A DNA stretch of 64,000 nucleotides from Lacisediminihabitans changchengi (GTDB taxonomy: Bacteria; Actinomycetota; Actinomycetes; Actinomycetales; Microbacteriaceae): positions 162,925 through 226,924 of the forward strand of contig NZ_JAEPES010000004.1 of the NCBI RefSeq assembly GCF_016634425.1, given 5' to 3'. Both the position numbers and the translations under genes were made by a program. Below are positions 1 to 9,502 of the stretch, piece after piece. Below the pieces are notes generated by a model, which searched no databases, had not been told where the DNA came from, and saw only the letters and a list, made by a program, of their open reading frames with translations. The first letter of the stretch is position 1; each line of letters starts with the position of its first letter.

Positions 1-42
1 CTTCTTTCTGAACTTCACGGTGTTCATGTACACAGTCTTGGG

Positions 43-69
43 TTGGCACACTCACTACGAGAGTGCCAG
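43..69 (-). promoter_or_regulatory. CIRCE operator (HrcA site), proximal copy
   Basis: The plus strand reads TTGGCACAC, nine bases, then GAGTGCCAG, close to the CIRCE consensus TTAGCACTC-N9-GAGTGCTAA. It lies between the better copy at 89-115 and the left window edge. CIRCE is bound by the heat-shock repressor HrcA. The paired arrangement suggests tandem repression of a chaperone gene read leftward. This copy has one arm mismatch. Confidence 0.7.
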
Positions 70-88
70 AACCACTGTACGACGTGCG

Positions 89-115
89 CTAGCACTCGTG
101 CAAGGCGAGTGCCAA
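89..115 (-). promoter_or_regulatory. CIRCE operator overlapping a probable leftward groES promoter
   Basis: The plus strand shows CTAGCACTC-N9-GAGTGCCAA, an almost perfect CIRCE. Read on the minus strand, TTGGCA and TGCTAG sit where a -35 and an extended -10 would be, as in other actinobacterial groES promoters. The gene it drives would start left of position 1: the minus-strand leader ends in AGAAAGAAG at the edge, possibly the start of a ribosome binding site. The neighbouring tsaD cluster is usually followed by groES-groEL in actinobacteria. The identity of the regulated gene is inferred. Confidence 0.8.
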
Positions 116-161
116 TTGCGCCGAGTGTCACTCGCTCCGCAGCGCTTGCTACGGTTGCCCG

Positions 162-1349
162 ATGGATTCCTCCGAGCTCGTCGAGCTGCTCTCGTCCGAG
201 GGCCTTAACCTGCTCGATTCGCTCGCGCCATGGAAGTCGACGGATGACGTGCTCGCCGCCGTCAGCACACTCCGCAAGGCGGGCCACTCCCCCGCGCTCG
301 TCGCCGCGGCATTGAGCCAGTCGAAGCTCCGCGCCAAGGCCGTCGGCAAGTTCGGCCCCTTCGCCTCGCGCATGCTGTTCACCGAGGCGGGTCTCGAGCA
401 GGCGACGCGGCTGCAGGTCGCCGCGCTGCATGCTGGTCGATTCCAGTCGGCCGGGCTCACGAGCATCGCCGACCTCGGCAGCGGCATCGGCGGGGACGCG
501 ATGGCGATCGCCGCGCTCGACCTCGCGGTCACCGCGGTCGAACTCGACGAGGTGACGGCCGCCATCGCCGCATACAACCTGGCCCCGTTCGACAATGCGA
601 CGGTGCTGAACGCCGACGTGACCGCCGTCGACACGAGCGACTTCGACGGGCTGTATCTCGACCCCGCCCGACGCACTGCCGGGCACAGCAACACCTCGCG
701 CATCACCGACCCCGCCGATTATTCGCCGACACTCGACTTCGCGTTCGCGCTGGCCGGCTCGAAGCCCACCGGCATCAAGCTCGGCCCCGGCATCGACCGC
801 GACCTCATCCCGGTCGAGGCAGAGGCGCAGTGGGTCTCGGTGGATCGGGATGTTGTGGAGCTCGGGCTATGGTTCGGGGCGGTCGCGCGCCCCGGCATCC
901 GTCGCTCAGCTCTCGTCATCGGCGCGCACGGTACCGCCGAACTCAGCGCGGACGCCGACAGCGAGGATGCCGAGACGGGCACCATCGGCGAGTATCTGTA
1001 CGAGCCGGACGGCGCCGTCATCCGTGCCCGCCTGATCGGCGACCTGGCACGCCGGGTGGACGCGCGGATGCTCAGCACCGGGATCGCCTACCTCACGTCC
1101 GACACGCTGGTTACCACCCCGTTCGCCAGCGCCTTCCGGGTGTCGGACGTGCTGCCCTACGACGAGCGGACGCTGCGCAAGGAACTCGCCCGGCGCGGCA
1201 TCGGCTCGCTCGAGATCAAGAAGCGAGGGGTGGATGTCGACCCCGCCGCCCTGCGCCGCAAGCTGCAGCTGAAGGGCAAGGCCTCGGCCACGCTGTTCGT
1301 CACCCGCGTAGCAGGCAGGCACACCGCGCTCCTCGCCGAGCGGGTGTGA
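162..1349 (+). CDS. class I SAM-dependent methyltransferase with THUMP-like C-terminus
   Basis: This 395-residue cytoplasmic protein has a Rossmann methyltransferase core. The SAM-binding motif I is ADLGSGIGGD (about residues 103-112), followed by an acidic ribose-binding ELDE near 127 and a catalytic-loop-like YLDPARR near 165. The C-terminal half matches the THUMP-like family often found beside groES and tsaD in actinobacteria; the substrate is unknown, with RNA plausible. The start has no Shine-Dalgarno. A TACGGT box ends seven bases upstream, so the transcript may be leaderless. It is divergent from the CIRCE-controlled promoter. Confidence 0.85.
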   Translation: MDSSELVELLSSEGLNLLDSLAPWKSTDDVLAAVSTLRKAGHSPALVAAALSQSKLRAKAVGKFGPFASRMLFTEAGLEQATRLQVAALHAGRFQSAGLTSIADLGSGIGGDAMAIAALDLAVTAVELDEVTAAIAAYNLAPFDNATVLNADVTAVDTSDFDGLYLDPARRTAGHSNTSRITDPADYSPTLDFAFALAGSKPTGIKLGPGIDRDLIPVEAEAQWVSVDRDVVELGLWFGAVARPGIRRSALVIGAHGTAELSADADSEDAETGTIGEYLYEPDGAVIRARLIGDLARRVDARMLSTGIAYLTSDTLVTTPFASAFRVSDVLPYDERTLRKELARRGIGSLEIKKRGVDVDPAALRRKLQLKGKASATLFVTRVAGRHTALLAERV

Positions 1350-1352
1350 CCC

Positions 1353-1784
1353 CTAGAAGTCGCCGTACCGGTCGGAGCTGATTCCCGCCGCGATCGCCGC
1401 GACGAAGAAGATCACGAAGAAGGCGATGACGATGAGCGCAAACAAAATGCCGACATAGCCGGTGATGATCCCGGTGAGCCACAGGCCCTTGGCATAGGGC
1501 TGACGCTTGACCGCGAGGTGACCGGTGACCACCGCGGCGATGCTCGCGAGGAGTCCGAGCCCCAGGAAGGACAGCACGAGACCGCCGATGCCGGTGATCA
1601 TCGACGCCAGAGAAAGCCCCTGTGGCGGGCCCGGTGTGTATACGGGTGCAGCGGCATAGGGCGCCGGCTGCGGGGTGGTGCCGTAGGCGGGAGGGGCGAT
1701 GGGCGGTACCGGTGCTGACTGCTCCGGGGTCGGGACCGGGATCGGGGGGATCTCGTTCTCAGGCGTGTCGTTCTCGGCTGCCAC
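1353..1784 (-). CDS. DUF4190 membrane protein
   Basis: A 143-residue protein. Residues 1-55 are Pro/Ala-rich and probably disordered and cytoplasmic. Two long hydrophobic segments follow (about 58-88 and 103-135), separated by a short basic loop (HLAVKRQPYAKG). This is the DUF4190 architecture, common in actinobacteria and without known function. Its end is four bases from the convergent methyltransferase gene. A second, related protein lies upstream at 1893-2207, so the pair looks like an old tandem duplication. Confidence 0.75.
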   Translation of the reverse strand: MAAENDTPENEIPPIPVPTPEQSAPVPPIAPPAYGTTPQPAPYAAAPVYTPGPPQGLSLASMITGIGGLVLSFLGLGLLASIAAVVTGHLAVKRQPYAKGLWLTGIITGYVGILFALIVIAFFVIFFVAAIAAGISSDRYGDF

Positions 1785-1840
1785 TGTTTCCTCCGCGCTG
1801 GGCTGTATTTCCGCTCAACGCTACCCGAGGGCAAACAGAC

Positions 1841-1876
1841 GATGGGCCCGCGTTCGATACGAACGTGGGCCCATCG
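1841..1876 (-). terminator. rho-independent-type terminator after the DUF4190 gene
   Basis: A near-perfect hairpin: GATGGGCCC plus CGTTCG pairs with CGAACG plus GGGCCCATC across a three-base loop, with one G-T type mismatch. It lies 17 bases beyond the stop of the minus-strand gene ending at 1893 and separates it from the next DUF4190 gene. The following minus-strand bases (GTCTGTTTG) are only moderately U-rich. Confidence 0.8.
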
Positions 1877-1892
1877 AATGCCGCGAGAGCTT

Positions 1893-2207
1893 TTAGTAGT
1901 TGCCGCTATCGAACGACCCCGACGATGCACCCGCGATAATTCCCACGATGATGATGATCACCCAGATGATGCCGAAGAAGATGCCGACGTAGCCGAGGAT
2001 CAGCCCGGCGATGGCAAACCCACGGCCAGCCTCGCCAGTGCGCTTGATCTGCGCGAGCGCGATGTGGCTCACCACCACAGCGCCGAGAGAGACGACGAAC
2101 CCGAGGACGAACCCGACGATCGCCAGAGTGTTCGTCTTCGCGACCGGCGCGGGCGTGCCGGGTGAGTAGGCAGGCGGCGTAGCGGGAGGGGGAGGCGTGG
2201 TGCTCAT
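1893..2207 (-). CDS. DUF4190 membrane protein (second copy)
   Basis: A 104-residue protein starting MSTTPPPPAT. This start is chosen over an upstream in-frame ATG (2285) because AAGGAG lies at proper distance before it. A Pro-rich N-terminus of about 22 residues precedes two membrane segments (about 27-48 and 63-92) around a short loop, IALAQIKRTGEAGRG, which corresponds to HLAVKRQPYAKG in the neighbour. It is a DUF4190 family member of unknown function. A strong hairpin terminator follows the gene, so it is probably transcribed alone. Confidence 0.75.
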   Translation of the reverse strand: MSTTPPPPATPPAYSPGTPAPVAKTNTLAIVGFVLGFVVSLGAVVVSHIALAQIKRTGEAGRGFAIAGLILGYVGIFFGIIWVIIIIVGIIAGASSGSFDSGNY

Positions 2208-2315
2208 GGGTCGGTTCTCCTTCTGGGTATGAGCCGAAGAGAGCTCGGCGGTCCCCATGGTGTACCACCCAGGTAATCGTGTCAATGGATGCCGACGCGA
2301 GTCGTCATCAGCACT

Positions 2316-3419
2316 TTAAGCCTGGATGTCGGTCACCGACAGTGTGGAGTCCGCCCCGAAGGCGAGGCCGGAGGGCTCGTGCCCGGCCATGATCAGCTGC
2401 GCTCCGAGCGCCGCGATCATCGCACCGTTGTCGGTGCACAGCGACAGCGGCGGGATTCTCAGCTCGATTCCCGCGGCTGCGCAGCGCTCCTCGGCGAGCT
2501 GGCGGATGCGCGCATTTGCCACGACTCCGCCGCCCAGCAGCAGGCGCGGCACATCGTGATCACGACAGGCCGCGATCGCCTTGGTGAGCAGCACGTCGGC
2601 GACAGCCTCGCGGAAACTGGCTGCGACATCCGCGATGGGGATCGGCACGCCGGCATCCGTGCACTGCTCGGTGTAGCGAGCAACGGCGGTCTTGAGTCCG
2701 GAGAAGGAGAAGTCGTAGCGGTGCTTCGCGGCATCCTTCTGCTGGGTGAGACCGCGCGGGAAGCGGATGGCTTTGGGGTCGCCGCCGACAGCAGCGCGGT
2801 CAATCTCCGGGCCGCCGGGGTATGGCAGGCCGAGCAGGCGAGCAACTTTGTCGAAGGCTTCGCCGGCGGCGTCGTCGATGGTCTCGCCGAGCAGCTCGAC
2901 ATCGGAGACCAGGTCGCGCACCAGCAGCAATGAGGTGTGACCGCCGGAGACCAGTAGCGCGATGGTCGGGTACTCGAGCGGCCCGTCGGTGGGAGAGGCC
3001 GCCAGTGGCCCGTCCAGCACGTCGGCGCCGACGTGGCCGACGAGATGGTTGACCGCGTAGAGCGGGGTGTCGAGGGCGACCGACAGCGCCTTCGCCGCAC
3101 CAACTCCGACCATCAGCGCGCCGGCGAGTCCTGGGCCGCTGGTGACAGCGATGGCGTCGAGATCCTGCAGGGTGACCCCCGCCTCCGCGAGCGCCGCGGT
3201 GATGGCCGGGGTCATCGCCTCGAGGTGAGCGCGCGCGGCGATCTCGGGTACCACGCCGCCGAAGCGAGCGTGCTCCTCCATCGACGACGCGATCACGTTG
3301 GCGAGCAGGGTGCTTCCGCGCACGATGCCGACACCGGTCTCGTCGCAACTCGTCTCGATGCCGAGCACGAGAGGTTCGCTGATGCTTATTTCCGCGCCGT
3401 TCACTTCCGCGCCGTTCAT
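2316..3419 (-). CDS. tsaD: tRNA N6-threonylcarbamoyladenosine transferase TsaD
   Basis: A 367-residue ASKHA-fold protein that transfers threonylcarbamoyl to A37 of ANN-decoding tRNAs, acting with TsaB and TsaE encoded just upstream. Visible are the N-terminal phosphate-binding IETSCDET (21-28) and the metal-binding HLVGH (H125, H129). The start overlaps the rimI stop as ATGA, so it is translationally coupled. The first ten residues contain a small internal repeat (NGAEVNGAE), unusual for the family. It is the last gene of the acpS-alr-tsaE-tsaB-rimI-tsaD operon. Confidence 0.95.
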   Translation of the reverse strand: MNGAEVNGAEISISEPLVLGIETSCDETGVGIVRGSTLLANVIASSMEEHARFGGVVPEIAARAHLEAMTPAITAALAEAGVTLQDLDAIAVTSGPGLAGALMVGVGAAKALSVALDTPLYAVNHLVGHVGADVLDGPLAASPTDGPLEYPTIALLVSGGHTSLLLVRDLVSDVELLGETIDDAAGEAFDKVARLLGLPYPGGPEIDRAAVGGDPKAIRFPRGLTQQKDAAKHRYDFSFSGLKTAVARYTEQCTDAGVPIPIADVAASFREAVADVLLTKAIAACRDHDVPRLLLGGGVVANARIRQLAEERCAAAGIELRIPPLSLCTDNGAMIAALGAQLIMAGHEPSGLAFGADSTLSVTDIQA

Positions 3420-3928
3420 TGTTGCGCCGCCGTTCGTTCGTGGCCTACCGCCGGGCTCAGCCGCGGCTTCTCGATCGCGAGACGCATCACGTTCGCGTCG
3501 ACCCCATCCGGTTGGTAGTAGGCGACGCGCACGGCGATCTCCTCGAAGCCCAGGGTCTCGTACAGGTGTTGCGCATTCGGATTGTCCGCACGCACCTCGA
3601 GAAACAGCTCGCGGGCGCCGCGCTTGGTTGCCTCGGTGATGAGCGCCTGCATGAGCGCACGTCCCAGCCCGCCCCGGCGAGCGGATGCCGCGACAGCGAT
3701 GGTCTGGATGTCACCCTCCTGCGCCCCCTCCGGCGCGAACAGGCCGGCGTATCCCTCGATAACCGCCGGGTCGTCCACCCGTTCGGCGACCAGGTAGTAG
3801 CAGTGCCGGCTGCGCAGGTCACCGAGCATCGCGGTCGGCGTCCAGGCATCGCTGGTGAAGGTGCTGGTCTCGAGGTGCATGATCGGATCGAGGTCGGCCT
3901 CGGTGGCGCGGCGGAGCTTCCAGGTCAT
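3416..3928 (-). CDS. rimI: ribosomal protein S18 alanine N-acetyltransferase RimI
   Basis: A 170-residue GNAT acetyltransferase that acetylates the N-terminus of S18 in the family's type member. The acetyl-CoA loop RRGGLGRA is at 84-91, followed by the family C-terminal block [19 protein letters not shown]. The real start is the ATG that overlaps the tsaB stop by one base (TGATG); the open frame runs further upstream only as a shadow of tsaB. It sits between tsaB and tsaD, the usual arrangement, and overlaps tsaD by four bases. Confidence 0.93.
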   Translation of the reverse strand: MTWKLRRATEADLDPIMHLETSTFTSDAWTPTAMLGDLRSRHCYYLVAERVDDPAVIEGYAGLFAPEGAQEGDIQTIAVAASARRGGLGRALMQALITEATKRGARELFLEVRADNPNAQHLYETLGFEEIAVRVAYYQPDGVDANVMRLAIEKPRLSPAVGHERTAAQQ

Positions 3929-4560
3929 CAGCTCACCCGCTTGGGCGCGCCCGGCACGACGGCATCCGGCGCGCGGAGGTAGAGCGGCTCGCGTCCGGCG
4001 AACGGGCGGCCGTGAAAATACAGCCCTTCGGCGAGAAGACCGAGGGATGCCGCAGAGACCTCCTCCGCGTCCAGCCGCTGAAAGCTCGCGAAGTCGAGAA
4101 CCGACTCGGGCACGTCGATCGGACGGGACAGCGCCGGCCCCTGCACCCGCGCCGGGAGCCCGAACTCGTCGACGCCGGAGTATGCGGTCCAGTACACCTC
4201 GCGCCGGCGGGCATCCGTCACCACCAGCAGCGGACCATCGTTGCCCGCGGCGTAATGGCCGAACGCGATTGCGTCGTGGCTGACGACGCGCACCACCGGC
4301 TTGGCTGCGCCGAGCGCGAAGGCCTGGGCGGCAGCGATGCCGACCCGCAGGCCGGTGAAAGGCCCTGGACCCATTCCGGCAACGACACCGGACAGGGCGG
4401 TTACCGGCACCCCGGACTGGTCGAGACACAGCTGGATGAGTTCGCCAACCACCTCGGCGTGGCGTCGCGTGTCGGCCTCGCCCACCTCGGCGATGACCCC
4501 ACGGTCCCGGTCGACGACGGAAACGCTCGTGCCGGCTGAGGTATCGATGGCGAGAAGCAT
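3928..4560 (-). CDS. tsaB: tRNA threonylcarbamoyladenosine biosynthesis protein TsaB
   Basis: A 210-residue inactive ASKHA-fold partner of TsaD. It has the signature N-terminus MLLAIDTSAGT and the conserved GMGPGPFTGLRVGIA block around 67-81. It overlaps tsaE by one base on the left-going operon and is followed by rimI with a one-base stop/start overlap, which indicates tight translational coupling. TsaB scaffolds the TsaD-TsaE complex in t6A synthesis in bacteria. Confidence 0.94.
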   Translation of the reverse strand: MLLAIDTSAGTSVSVVDRDRGVIAEVGEADTRRHAEVVGELIQLCLDQSGVPVTALSGVVAGMGPGPFTGLRVGIAAAQAFALGAAKPVVRVVSHDAIAFGHYAAGNDGPLLVVTDARRREVYWTAYSGVDEFGLPARVQGPALSRPIDVPESVLDFASFQRLDAEEVSAASLGLLAEGLYFHGRPFAGREPLYLRAPDAVVPGAPKRVS

Positions 4561-5051
4561 CAGGACAGTTTAAAGCCGGGAAGCGCGAACTCGGCCCAGC
4601 GTTCCCCGTGCGGAGTGATCTCCACGGTGCGCGGCTCCACGCCCTCGTCCGTGCTGGCCTCGGCGTTCCGCGAGCCACGGGGCCGCGTGATCTGCAGTCC
4701 TAGCCAGTCCTCGGTGATGCCGTCGAGCATCCCGGCCGCCCACTCCACCACCACGATGGAGCCGGCGAAGTCGATGTCGAGATCGTCGAGCTCGGCCGGG
4801 CTGCCGAGCCGGTAGGCGTCGACGTGAACGAGCGGGGGCCCGTCCGGGCGGGGATGGGTGCGCGCCAGCACGAAGGTCGGGCTGGTCACGGCACCGCGCA
4901 CCTGGAGTTCTTCGCCGAGGCCCCGGGTGAAGGTAGTCTTACCCGCACCGAGCTCGCCGTCGAGCGCGACCAGGTCGCCGGCGCGCAGCTGCCGCGCGAT
5001 GGCGGCGCCGAGCTCATTCATCTCTTCAGGGCTGGACACGGTGACGATCAC
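4560..5051 (-). CDS. tsaE: tRNA threonylcarbamoyladenosine ATPase TsaE
   Basis: A 163-residue P-loop ATPase of the t6A system. Walker A GELGAGKTT lies at 32-40, and the family block AVTSPTFVL near 55-63. The acidic strand IVVVEWA corresponds to the Walker B region. It overlaps alr by four bases (ATGA) and tsaB by one, so expression is coupled to cell-wall alanine supply. Length is normal for the family. Confidence 0.94.
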   Translation of the reverse strand: MIVTVSSPEEMNELGAAIARQLRAGDLVALDGELGAGKTTFTRGLGEELQVRGAVTSPTFVLARTHPRPDGPPLVHVDAYRLGSPAELDDLDIDFAGSIVVVEWAAGMLDGITEDWLGLQITRPRGSRNAEASTDEGVEPRTVEITPHGERWAEFALPGFKLS

Positions 5052-6154
5052 GGCAGGTAGGTCCGCTCGATGCGTCCGTCGAGGCGGGTGACGATCTCGT
5101 AGTTGATGGTGTCCGCGGCCGTGGCCCAGTCGCTCGCGCTCGGTACTCCCGCGGCAGGATCCCCGATCAGCACGGCCCGATCCCCCACGCGCACGTCGGC
5201 GTCACCGACGTCGACGACGACCTGATCCATGGCGATCCGCCCGGCGACGGGATAGGTCACTCCCCCGATCGAGACCGGGCCGCGGCCGGATGCCTGGCGC
5301 GGGATGCCGTCGGCGTATCCGAGTGGCACGAGCGCCAGGGTGGTGGCGTGCGGAGTGACGTAGTCGTGACCGTAGGAGATGCCGCTGCCGGCCGGCATCC
5401 GTTTGACGCTCGCGACCCGCGCACTGAGTTCGAGGGCAGGTCGAAGATCCAGTTCGGCGGAGGGGACGTCGTCGAACGGCGACAGCCCGTAGACGCCGAT
5501 GCCCCAGCGCACCAGGTCGTAGCGCGCCTCGGGCAGGCTCAGGCCGCCGGCGGTGGCGGCAAGGTGCAGCAGCTCTGGGTCGAGGCCGGCGGCACGGGCG
5601 ACCTCGACGGCGGTGTCGAAGGCGTCCACCTGGGCGAGGTCGGCGGCGCGACCCGCATTGGCCAGGTGGCTCCAGATGCCGCGGACGTGGAGCCGACCCG
5701 CGCGCTGGTGCTCGACCGCCAGCGCGACCATGGCAGGCCAGTCATCCGGTCCCGCGCCGTTGCGACCGAGGCCCGTGTCGACCTTGAGCTGCACGACGGC
5801 CGGGCCGCCAATCGCCGCAACGCGCTCGAGCTGCTCGGCATAGCTCACCCCGATGTCGATGCCCGCGTCGATCGCCGACCGGAAATCGGCCTGCGGGTCG
5901 TGCAACCAGCTGAGGATCGGAACGCGGATGTTCGCTGCACGCAGCTCCAGCGCCTCCTCGATCGACACGACGCCGAGCCAGTCGATGCCATGCTCCACGG
6001 CGGTGCGGGCCACCGGCACGGCACCGTGGCCATAGCCGCGCGACTTGACGACCGCCATCGATAGTCGGCTCGGCGCGGTGCTGCGCAGCACGTCGAGATT
6101 GTGGGCGATGGCACCGAGATCGATGCGGGCCTCGCGGAACGGGCGCTCGGTCAT
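5048..6154 (-). CDS. alr: alanine racemase
   Basis: A 368-residue PLP enzyme making D-alanine for peptidoglycan. An N-terminal TIM barrel holds the PLP lysine K37 in VVKSRGYGHG. The usual motif is VKA(D/N)(A/G)YGHG, so the residues after the lysine are atypical here although Lys and Tyr are kept. The second catalytic residue is Tyr261 in GISYG, and the C-terminal domain has GRIAMDQ at 305-311. It overlaps acpS and tsaE by four bases each. The nnrD gene often found between acpS and alr in mycobacteria is absent. Confidence 0.94.
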   Translation of the reverse strand: MTERPFREARIDLGAIAHNLDVLRSTAPSRLSMAVVKSRGYGHGAVPVARTAVEHGIDWLGVVSIEEALELRAANIRVPILSWLHDPQADFRSAIDAGIDIGVSYAEQLERVAAIGGPAVVQLKVDTGLGRNGAGPDDWPAMVALAVEHQRAGRLHVRGIWSHLANAGRAADLAQVDAFDTAVEVARAAGLDPELLHLAATAGGLSLPEARYDLVRWGIGVYGLSPFDDVPSAELDLRPALELSARVASVKRMPAGSGISYGHDYVTPHATTLALVPLGYADGIPRQASGRGPVSIGGVTYPVAGRIAMDQVVVDVGDADVRVGDRAVLIGDPAAGVPSASDWATAADTINYEIVTRLDGRIERTYLP

Positions 6155-6522
6155 CCGTTTCCCTCCGCGACGACGTAGGCCATGGCCACCCCGGCATCGT
6201 GACTCATCGACAGATGGATGCGGGTGATGCCTTTTGCCGCCACGATGTCGGCGAGCGCGCCGTACACCTCGAACGACGGGTTGCGCAGGCCGTCGGAGAC
6301 CACCGCCATGTCGTGCCAGCGCACTCCGGTGGAGTCGCCGAGCGCCTTGATCAGTGCCTCCTTGGCCGCGAACCTCGCCGCCATCGAGCGCAATGGGCGT
6401 CGGTCGTCACCGTCGAGCTGCTCGGAGTCGGCGAAGAGCCGCTTCAGCAGCGCCGGGGTGCGATCGGCCGCGCGCTCGAACCTCGCGAGGTCGACCACGT
6501 CGATACCGATCCCGACGATCAT
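6151..6522 (-). CDS. acpS: holo-[acyl-carrier-protein] synthase
   Basis: A 123-residue 4'-phosphopantetheinyl transferase that activates acyl carrier protein from CoA. The Mg-binding Asp8 (GIGIDVVD) and Glu55 (RFAAKEALIKAL) motifs are intact, and the conserved SMSHD near 107 is present. Length is typical of AcpS trimers. It begins 19 bases downstream of the glmS stop and overlaps alr by four bases, so it may be read from the glmS transcript. Confidence 0.94.
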   Translation of the reverse strand: MIVGIGIDVVDLARFERAADRTPALLKRLFADSEQLDGDDRRPLRSMAARFAAKEALIKALGDSTGVRWHDMAVVSDGLRNPSFEVYGALADIVAAKGITRIHLSMSHDAGVAMAYVVAEGNG

Positions 6523-6541
6523 CTGAAGCTAGCCGATGGGC

Positions 6542-8398
6542 TCATTCAACCGTGACCGACTTGGCCAGGTTGCGCGGCTGGTCGACGTCGAGGCCCTTGG
6601 CCGCGGCGAGCTCCATGGCGAAGATCTGCAGCGGGGCGACCGCGAGCACCGGCTCGAACAGCGTCGAGGCGAGCGGGATGCGGATGACCGTGTCGGCGAA
6701 GGGCAGCACCGAGACGTCGCCCTCCTCGGCGATCGCGAGGATACGGGCGCCGCGCGCGCGGATCTCCTGGATGTTGGAGATCACCTTGGGGTGCAGCGAG
6801 TTCTCTCCGCGCGGGCTCGGCACCACGACGAAGACGGGCTGGCCGGGCTCGATCAGGGCGATCGGGCCGTGCTTCAGCTCGCCGGCGGCGAAGCCCTCCG
6901 CGTGGATGTACGCCAGCTCCTTGAGCTTGAGCGCGCCCTCCAGGGCGATCGGGTAGCCGGCGTGACGGCCGAGGAAGATGACGGAGCGGGTGTCGACCAT
7001 CCAGCCGGCGAGCTGGCTGATCGAATCCTTCTGCTCGATGACGGTCTCGAGCTGGGCGGGGAGAGCGGCGAGCTCGGCCGTGAGCCCGGCGACGGCCGCG
7101 GCATCCAGCTCACCGCGCACGCTGGCGAGGTGCAGACCGAACAGGTAGATGGCGGCGATCTGGGCCACGAAGGCCTTCGTCGAGGCGACGGCGACCTCGG
7201 GGCCGGCGTGCGTGTAGAGCACGGCATCCGACTCGCGCGGGATGGTCGAGCCCTGGGTGTTGCAGATCGAGAGGGTGCGGGCGCCGAGCTCCTTGGCGTA
7301 CTTGACCGCCATGAGCGTGTCCATGGTCTCGCCGGACTGGCTGATCGAGACGACCAGGGTGCGGTTGTCGATCACCGGGTCGCGATAGCGGAACTCGTGC
7401 GAGAGCTCCACCGTCACGGGGATGTGCGCCCACTTCTCGATCGCATACTGGCCGAGCATCGCGGCGTACGCGGCGGTACCGCAGCCGAGGAACACCACGC
7501 GGGTGATGTCGGTGAGGATGTCCGGGCCGAGCGCATCGAGCTCGGGCAGCTTCACGGCGCCGTCGCTGATGCGACCGATCAGGGTGTTGGCGATCGCGGC
7601 GGGCTGCTCGCTGATCTCCTTCGCCATGAAGCTCGACCAGCCGCCCTTCTCGGCAGCGGAGGCATCCCAGGCGACCTCGAACTCGCGGGTCTCGACCGGC
7701 ACGCCGTCGAAGTCGGTCACGGTGACGGAATCCTTGCGGATGGTCACGACCTGGTCCTGGCCGATCTCCATCGCGCGGTGGGTGTACTCGACGAACGCCG
7801 CGACGTCGGAGCCGAGGAAGTTCTCGCCGTCGCCCAGGCCGATCACCAGCGGGGAGTTGCGGCGTGCGCCGACGACAACGCCGGGCTCGTCCTCGTGCAG
7901 CACGAGCAGCGTGAAGGCGCCGTGGAGGCGGCCGACGACGTTGCGGAGGGCGAGCGACAGGTCGTGGGTCTGCTGGTACTGGTACCCGACGAGCAGTGCG
8001 GCGACCTCGCTGTCGGTCTCGCTCGCGAACACCGTCTCGGGGTGCTCTGCCAGCAGTTCGGCCTTCAGCTCGGAGAAGTTTTCGATGATGCCGTTGTGGA
8101 TGAGCGCGAGCTTGCCGTCGTCGCCGAGGTGCGGGTGCGCGTTCTCATCGTTCGGACCACCGTGCGTGGCCCAGCGGGTGTGGCCGATGCCGGTCGACCC
8201 GTTCTGGAGGTTCGACTCGTCGAGGTCGTCGATGAGCACCTGGAGCTTGCCGGCGCGCTTGCGGGTGTGCAGGTCGCCGTGGGGGTCGATCACGGCGAGG
8301 CCGGCGGAGTCGTATCCCCGGTATTCCAGTCGACGAAGCCCTCCCAGCAGTACCTCGACGCTCTGGTCTGCTCCGACATATCCCACGATTCCACACAT
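6542..8398 (-). CDS. glmS: glutamine--fructose-6-phosphate aminotransferase (isomerizing)
   Basis: A 618-residue enzyme forming glucosamine-6-phosphate from fructose-6-phosphate and glutamine, the first step to UDP-GlcNAc. The start is fixed by MCGIVGYVG: after Met removal the Cys is the N-terminal nucleophile, so the upstream in-frame ATG at 8500 cannot be right. The Ntn glutaminase domain (about 1-240) includes GHTRWATHG, two SIS sugar-binding domains follow, and the C-terminus ends LAKSVTVE as in the family. No Shine-Dalgarno is seen, but TAAAAT lies ten bases before the ATG, so a leaderless transcript is possible. It is divergent from coaA. Confidence 0.96.
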   Translation of the reverse strand: MCGIVGYVGADQSVEVLLGGLRRLEYRGYDSAGLAVIDPHGDLHTRKRAGKLQVLIDDLDESNLQNGSTGIGHTRWATHGGPNDENAHPHLGDDGKLALIHNGIIENFSELKAELLAEHPETVFASETDSEVAALLVGYQYQQTHDLSLALRNVVGRLHGAFTLLVLHEDEPGVVVGARRNSPLVIGLGDGENFLGSDVAAFVEYTHRAMEIGQDQVVTIRKDSVTVTDFDGVPVETREFEVAWDASAAEKGGWSSFMAKEISEQPAAIANTLIGRISDGAVKLPELDALGPDILTDITRVVFLGCGTAAYAAMLGQYAIEKWAHIPVTVELSHEFRYRDPVIDNRTLVVSISQSGETMDTLMAVKYAKELGARTLSICNTQGSTIPRESDAVLYTHAGPEVAVASTKAFVAQIAAIYLFGLHLASVRGELDAAAVAGLTAELAALPAQLETVIEQKDSISQLAGWMVDTRSVIFLGRHAGYPIALEGALKLKELAYIHAEGFAAGELKHGPIALIEPGQPVFVVVPSPRGENSLHPKVISNIQEIRARGARILAIAEEGDVSVLPFADTVIRIPLASTLFEPVLAVAPLQIFAMELAAAKGLDVDQPRNLAKSVTVE

Positions 8399-8476
8399 GG
8401 TCGTCGATTTTACGGTACGGATGCTGTGGGAGCGGCGAGCCGCGGCATCCGTTCGCGCCGGGTACCCTGGTGCCCT

Positions 8477-9439
8477 ATGTCTGAGCACGGTTCCGGCCAC
8501 ACAGCAAACGGCGGCAGCGCTACTCCTTTCGTCGAGATCGACCGCGCCGACTGGGCCGCTCTCGCACCGACCACGGAGCTGCCGCTAACCGCCACCGAGC
8601 TGGTCGAACTGCGCGGCCTCGGAGACCGCCTCGACATGCGCGAGGTGAGCGAGGTCTATCTGCCGCTGAGCAAATTGCTGAGTCTGTATGCGGTCGGCGC
8701 GCGTCGCCTGCACCGCGACACGAGCAGGTTCTTGCGGCGGGACGACATCCAGACCACCCCGTTCGTGATCGGGGTCGCCGGCTCCGTCGCCGTCGGCAAA
8801 TCCACGGTGGCACGCCTGCTGCGCGAGTTGCTGTCGCGCTGGGATGACACCCCCCGCGTCGAGCTGGTGACCACCGACGGGTTTCTGCACACCAACGCCG
8901 AGCTCGAGCGCCGCGGGATCATGGATCGCAAGGGCTTTCCCGAGTCGTACGACCGCCGCGCGCTGCTGCGCTTCGTCACCAAGGTGAAGAGTGGTGCCGC
9001 CGAGGTGCGTGCTCCGTTCTATTCACATCTGAGCTACGACATCGTGCGGGATGCCGAGATCGTTGTGCGCCGCCCGGACATCCTGATCGTCGAGGGCCTC
9101 AACGTGCTGCAACCACCGAGCGACGGCCACGGGCTCGCGGTCAGTGACCTGTTCGACTTCACCATCTACGTGGATGCCCGCACCGCCGACATCGCGACCT
9201 GGTACGAGGAGCGCTTTCTCGCACTGCGCGAGGGCGCGTTCGCCAACCCGAAGTCGTATTTCCACCGCTTCGCCGGGCTTGAGCTCGACGAGGCGAAGCG
9301 ACTGGCTCGCGGCTTCTGGTCGCAGATCAACGAGCCCAACCTGATCGAGAACGTGCTGCCGACGCGCTCGCGCGCCGACCTGGTGCTGCGCAAGGGCACC
9401 GACCACGCGGTCAGCAGCGTTCTGCTCCGCAAGCTCTAG
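8477..9439 (+). CDS. coaA: type I pantothenate kinase
   Basis: A 320-residue kinase phosphorylating pantothenate, the first step of CoA synthesis. Walker [13 protein letters not shown] is at 99-110, with the family blocks [14 protein letters not shown] and PFYSHLSYD downstream. The start MSEHGSGHT is chosen because the frame upstream is only the antisense of glmS. TACCCT lies nine bases before the ATG and no ribosome binding site is visible, fitting leaderless translation. It shares a 78-bp divergent promoter region with glmS. Confidence 0.95.
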   Translation: MSEHGSGHTANGGSATPFVEIDRADWAALAPTTELPLTATELVELRGLGDRLDMREVSEVYLPLSKLLSLYAVGARRLHRDTSRFLRRDDIQTTPFVIGVAGSVAVGKSTVARLLRELLSRWDDTPRVELVTTDGFLHTNAELERRGIMDRKGFPESYDRRALLRFVTKVKSGAAEVRAPFYSHLSYDIVRDAEIVVRRPDILIVEGLNVLQPPSDGHGLAVSDLFDFTIYVDARTADIATWYEERFLALREGAFANPKSYFHRFAGLELDEAKRLARGFWSQINEPNLIENVLPTRSRADLVLRKGTDHAVSSVLLRKL

Positions 9440-9502
9440 CATCGCCTCGACGGCGGGCGGGAGACATCCTGCGTGTCGGGGCGCGCATCATCCGCCCCCC
9501 TC

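Noticed and set aside
6536..8476. The long plus-strand frame upstream of and in frame with coaA
   Set aside because: It is antisense to glmS; coaA family similarity starts only at the Met at 8477.
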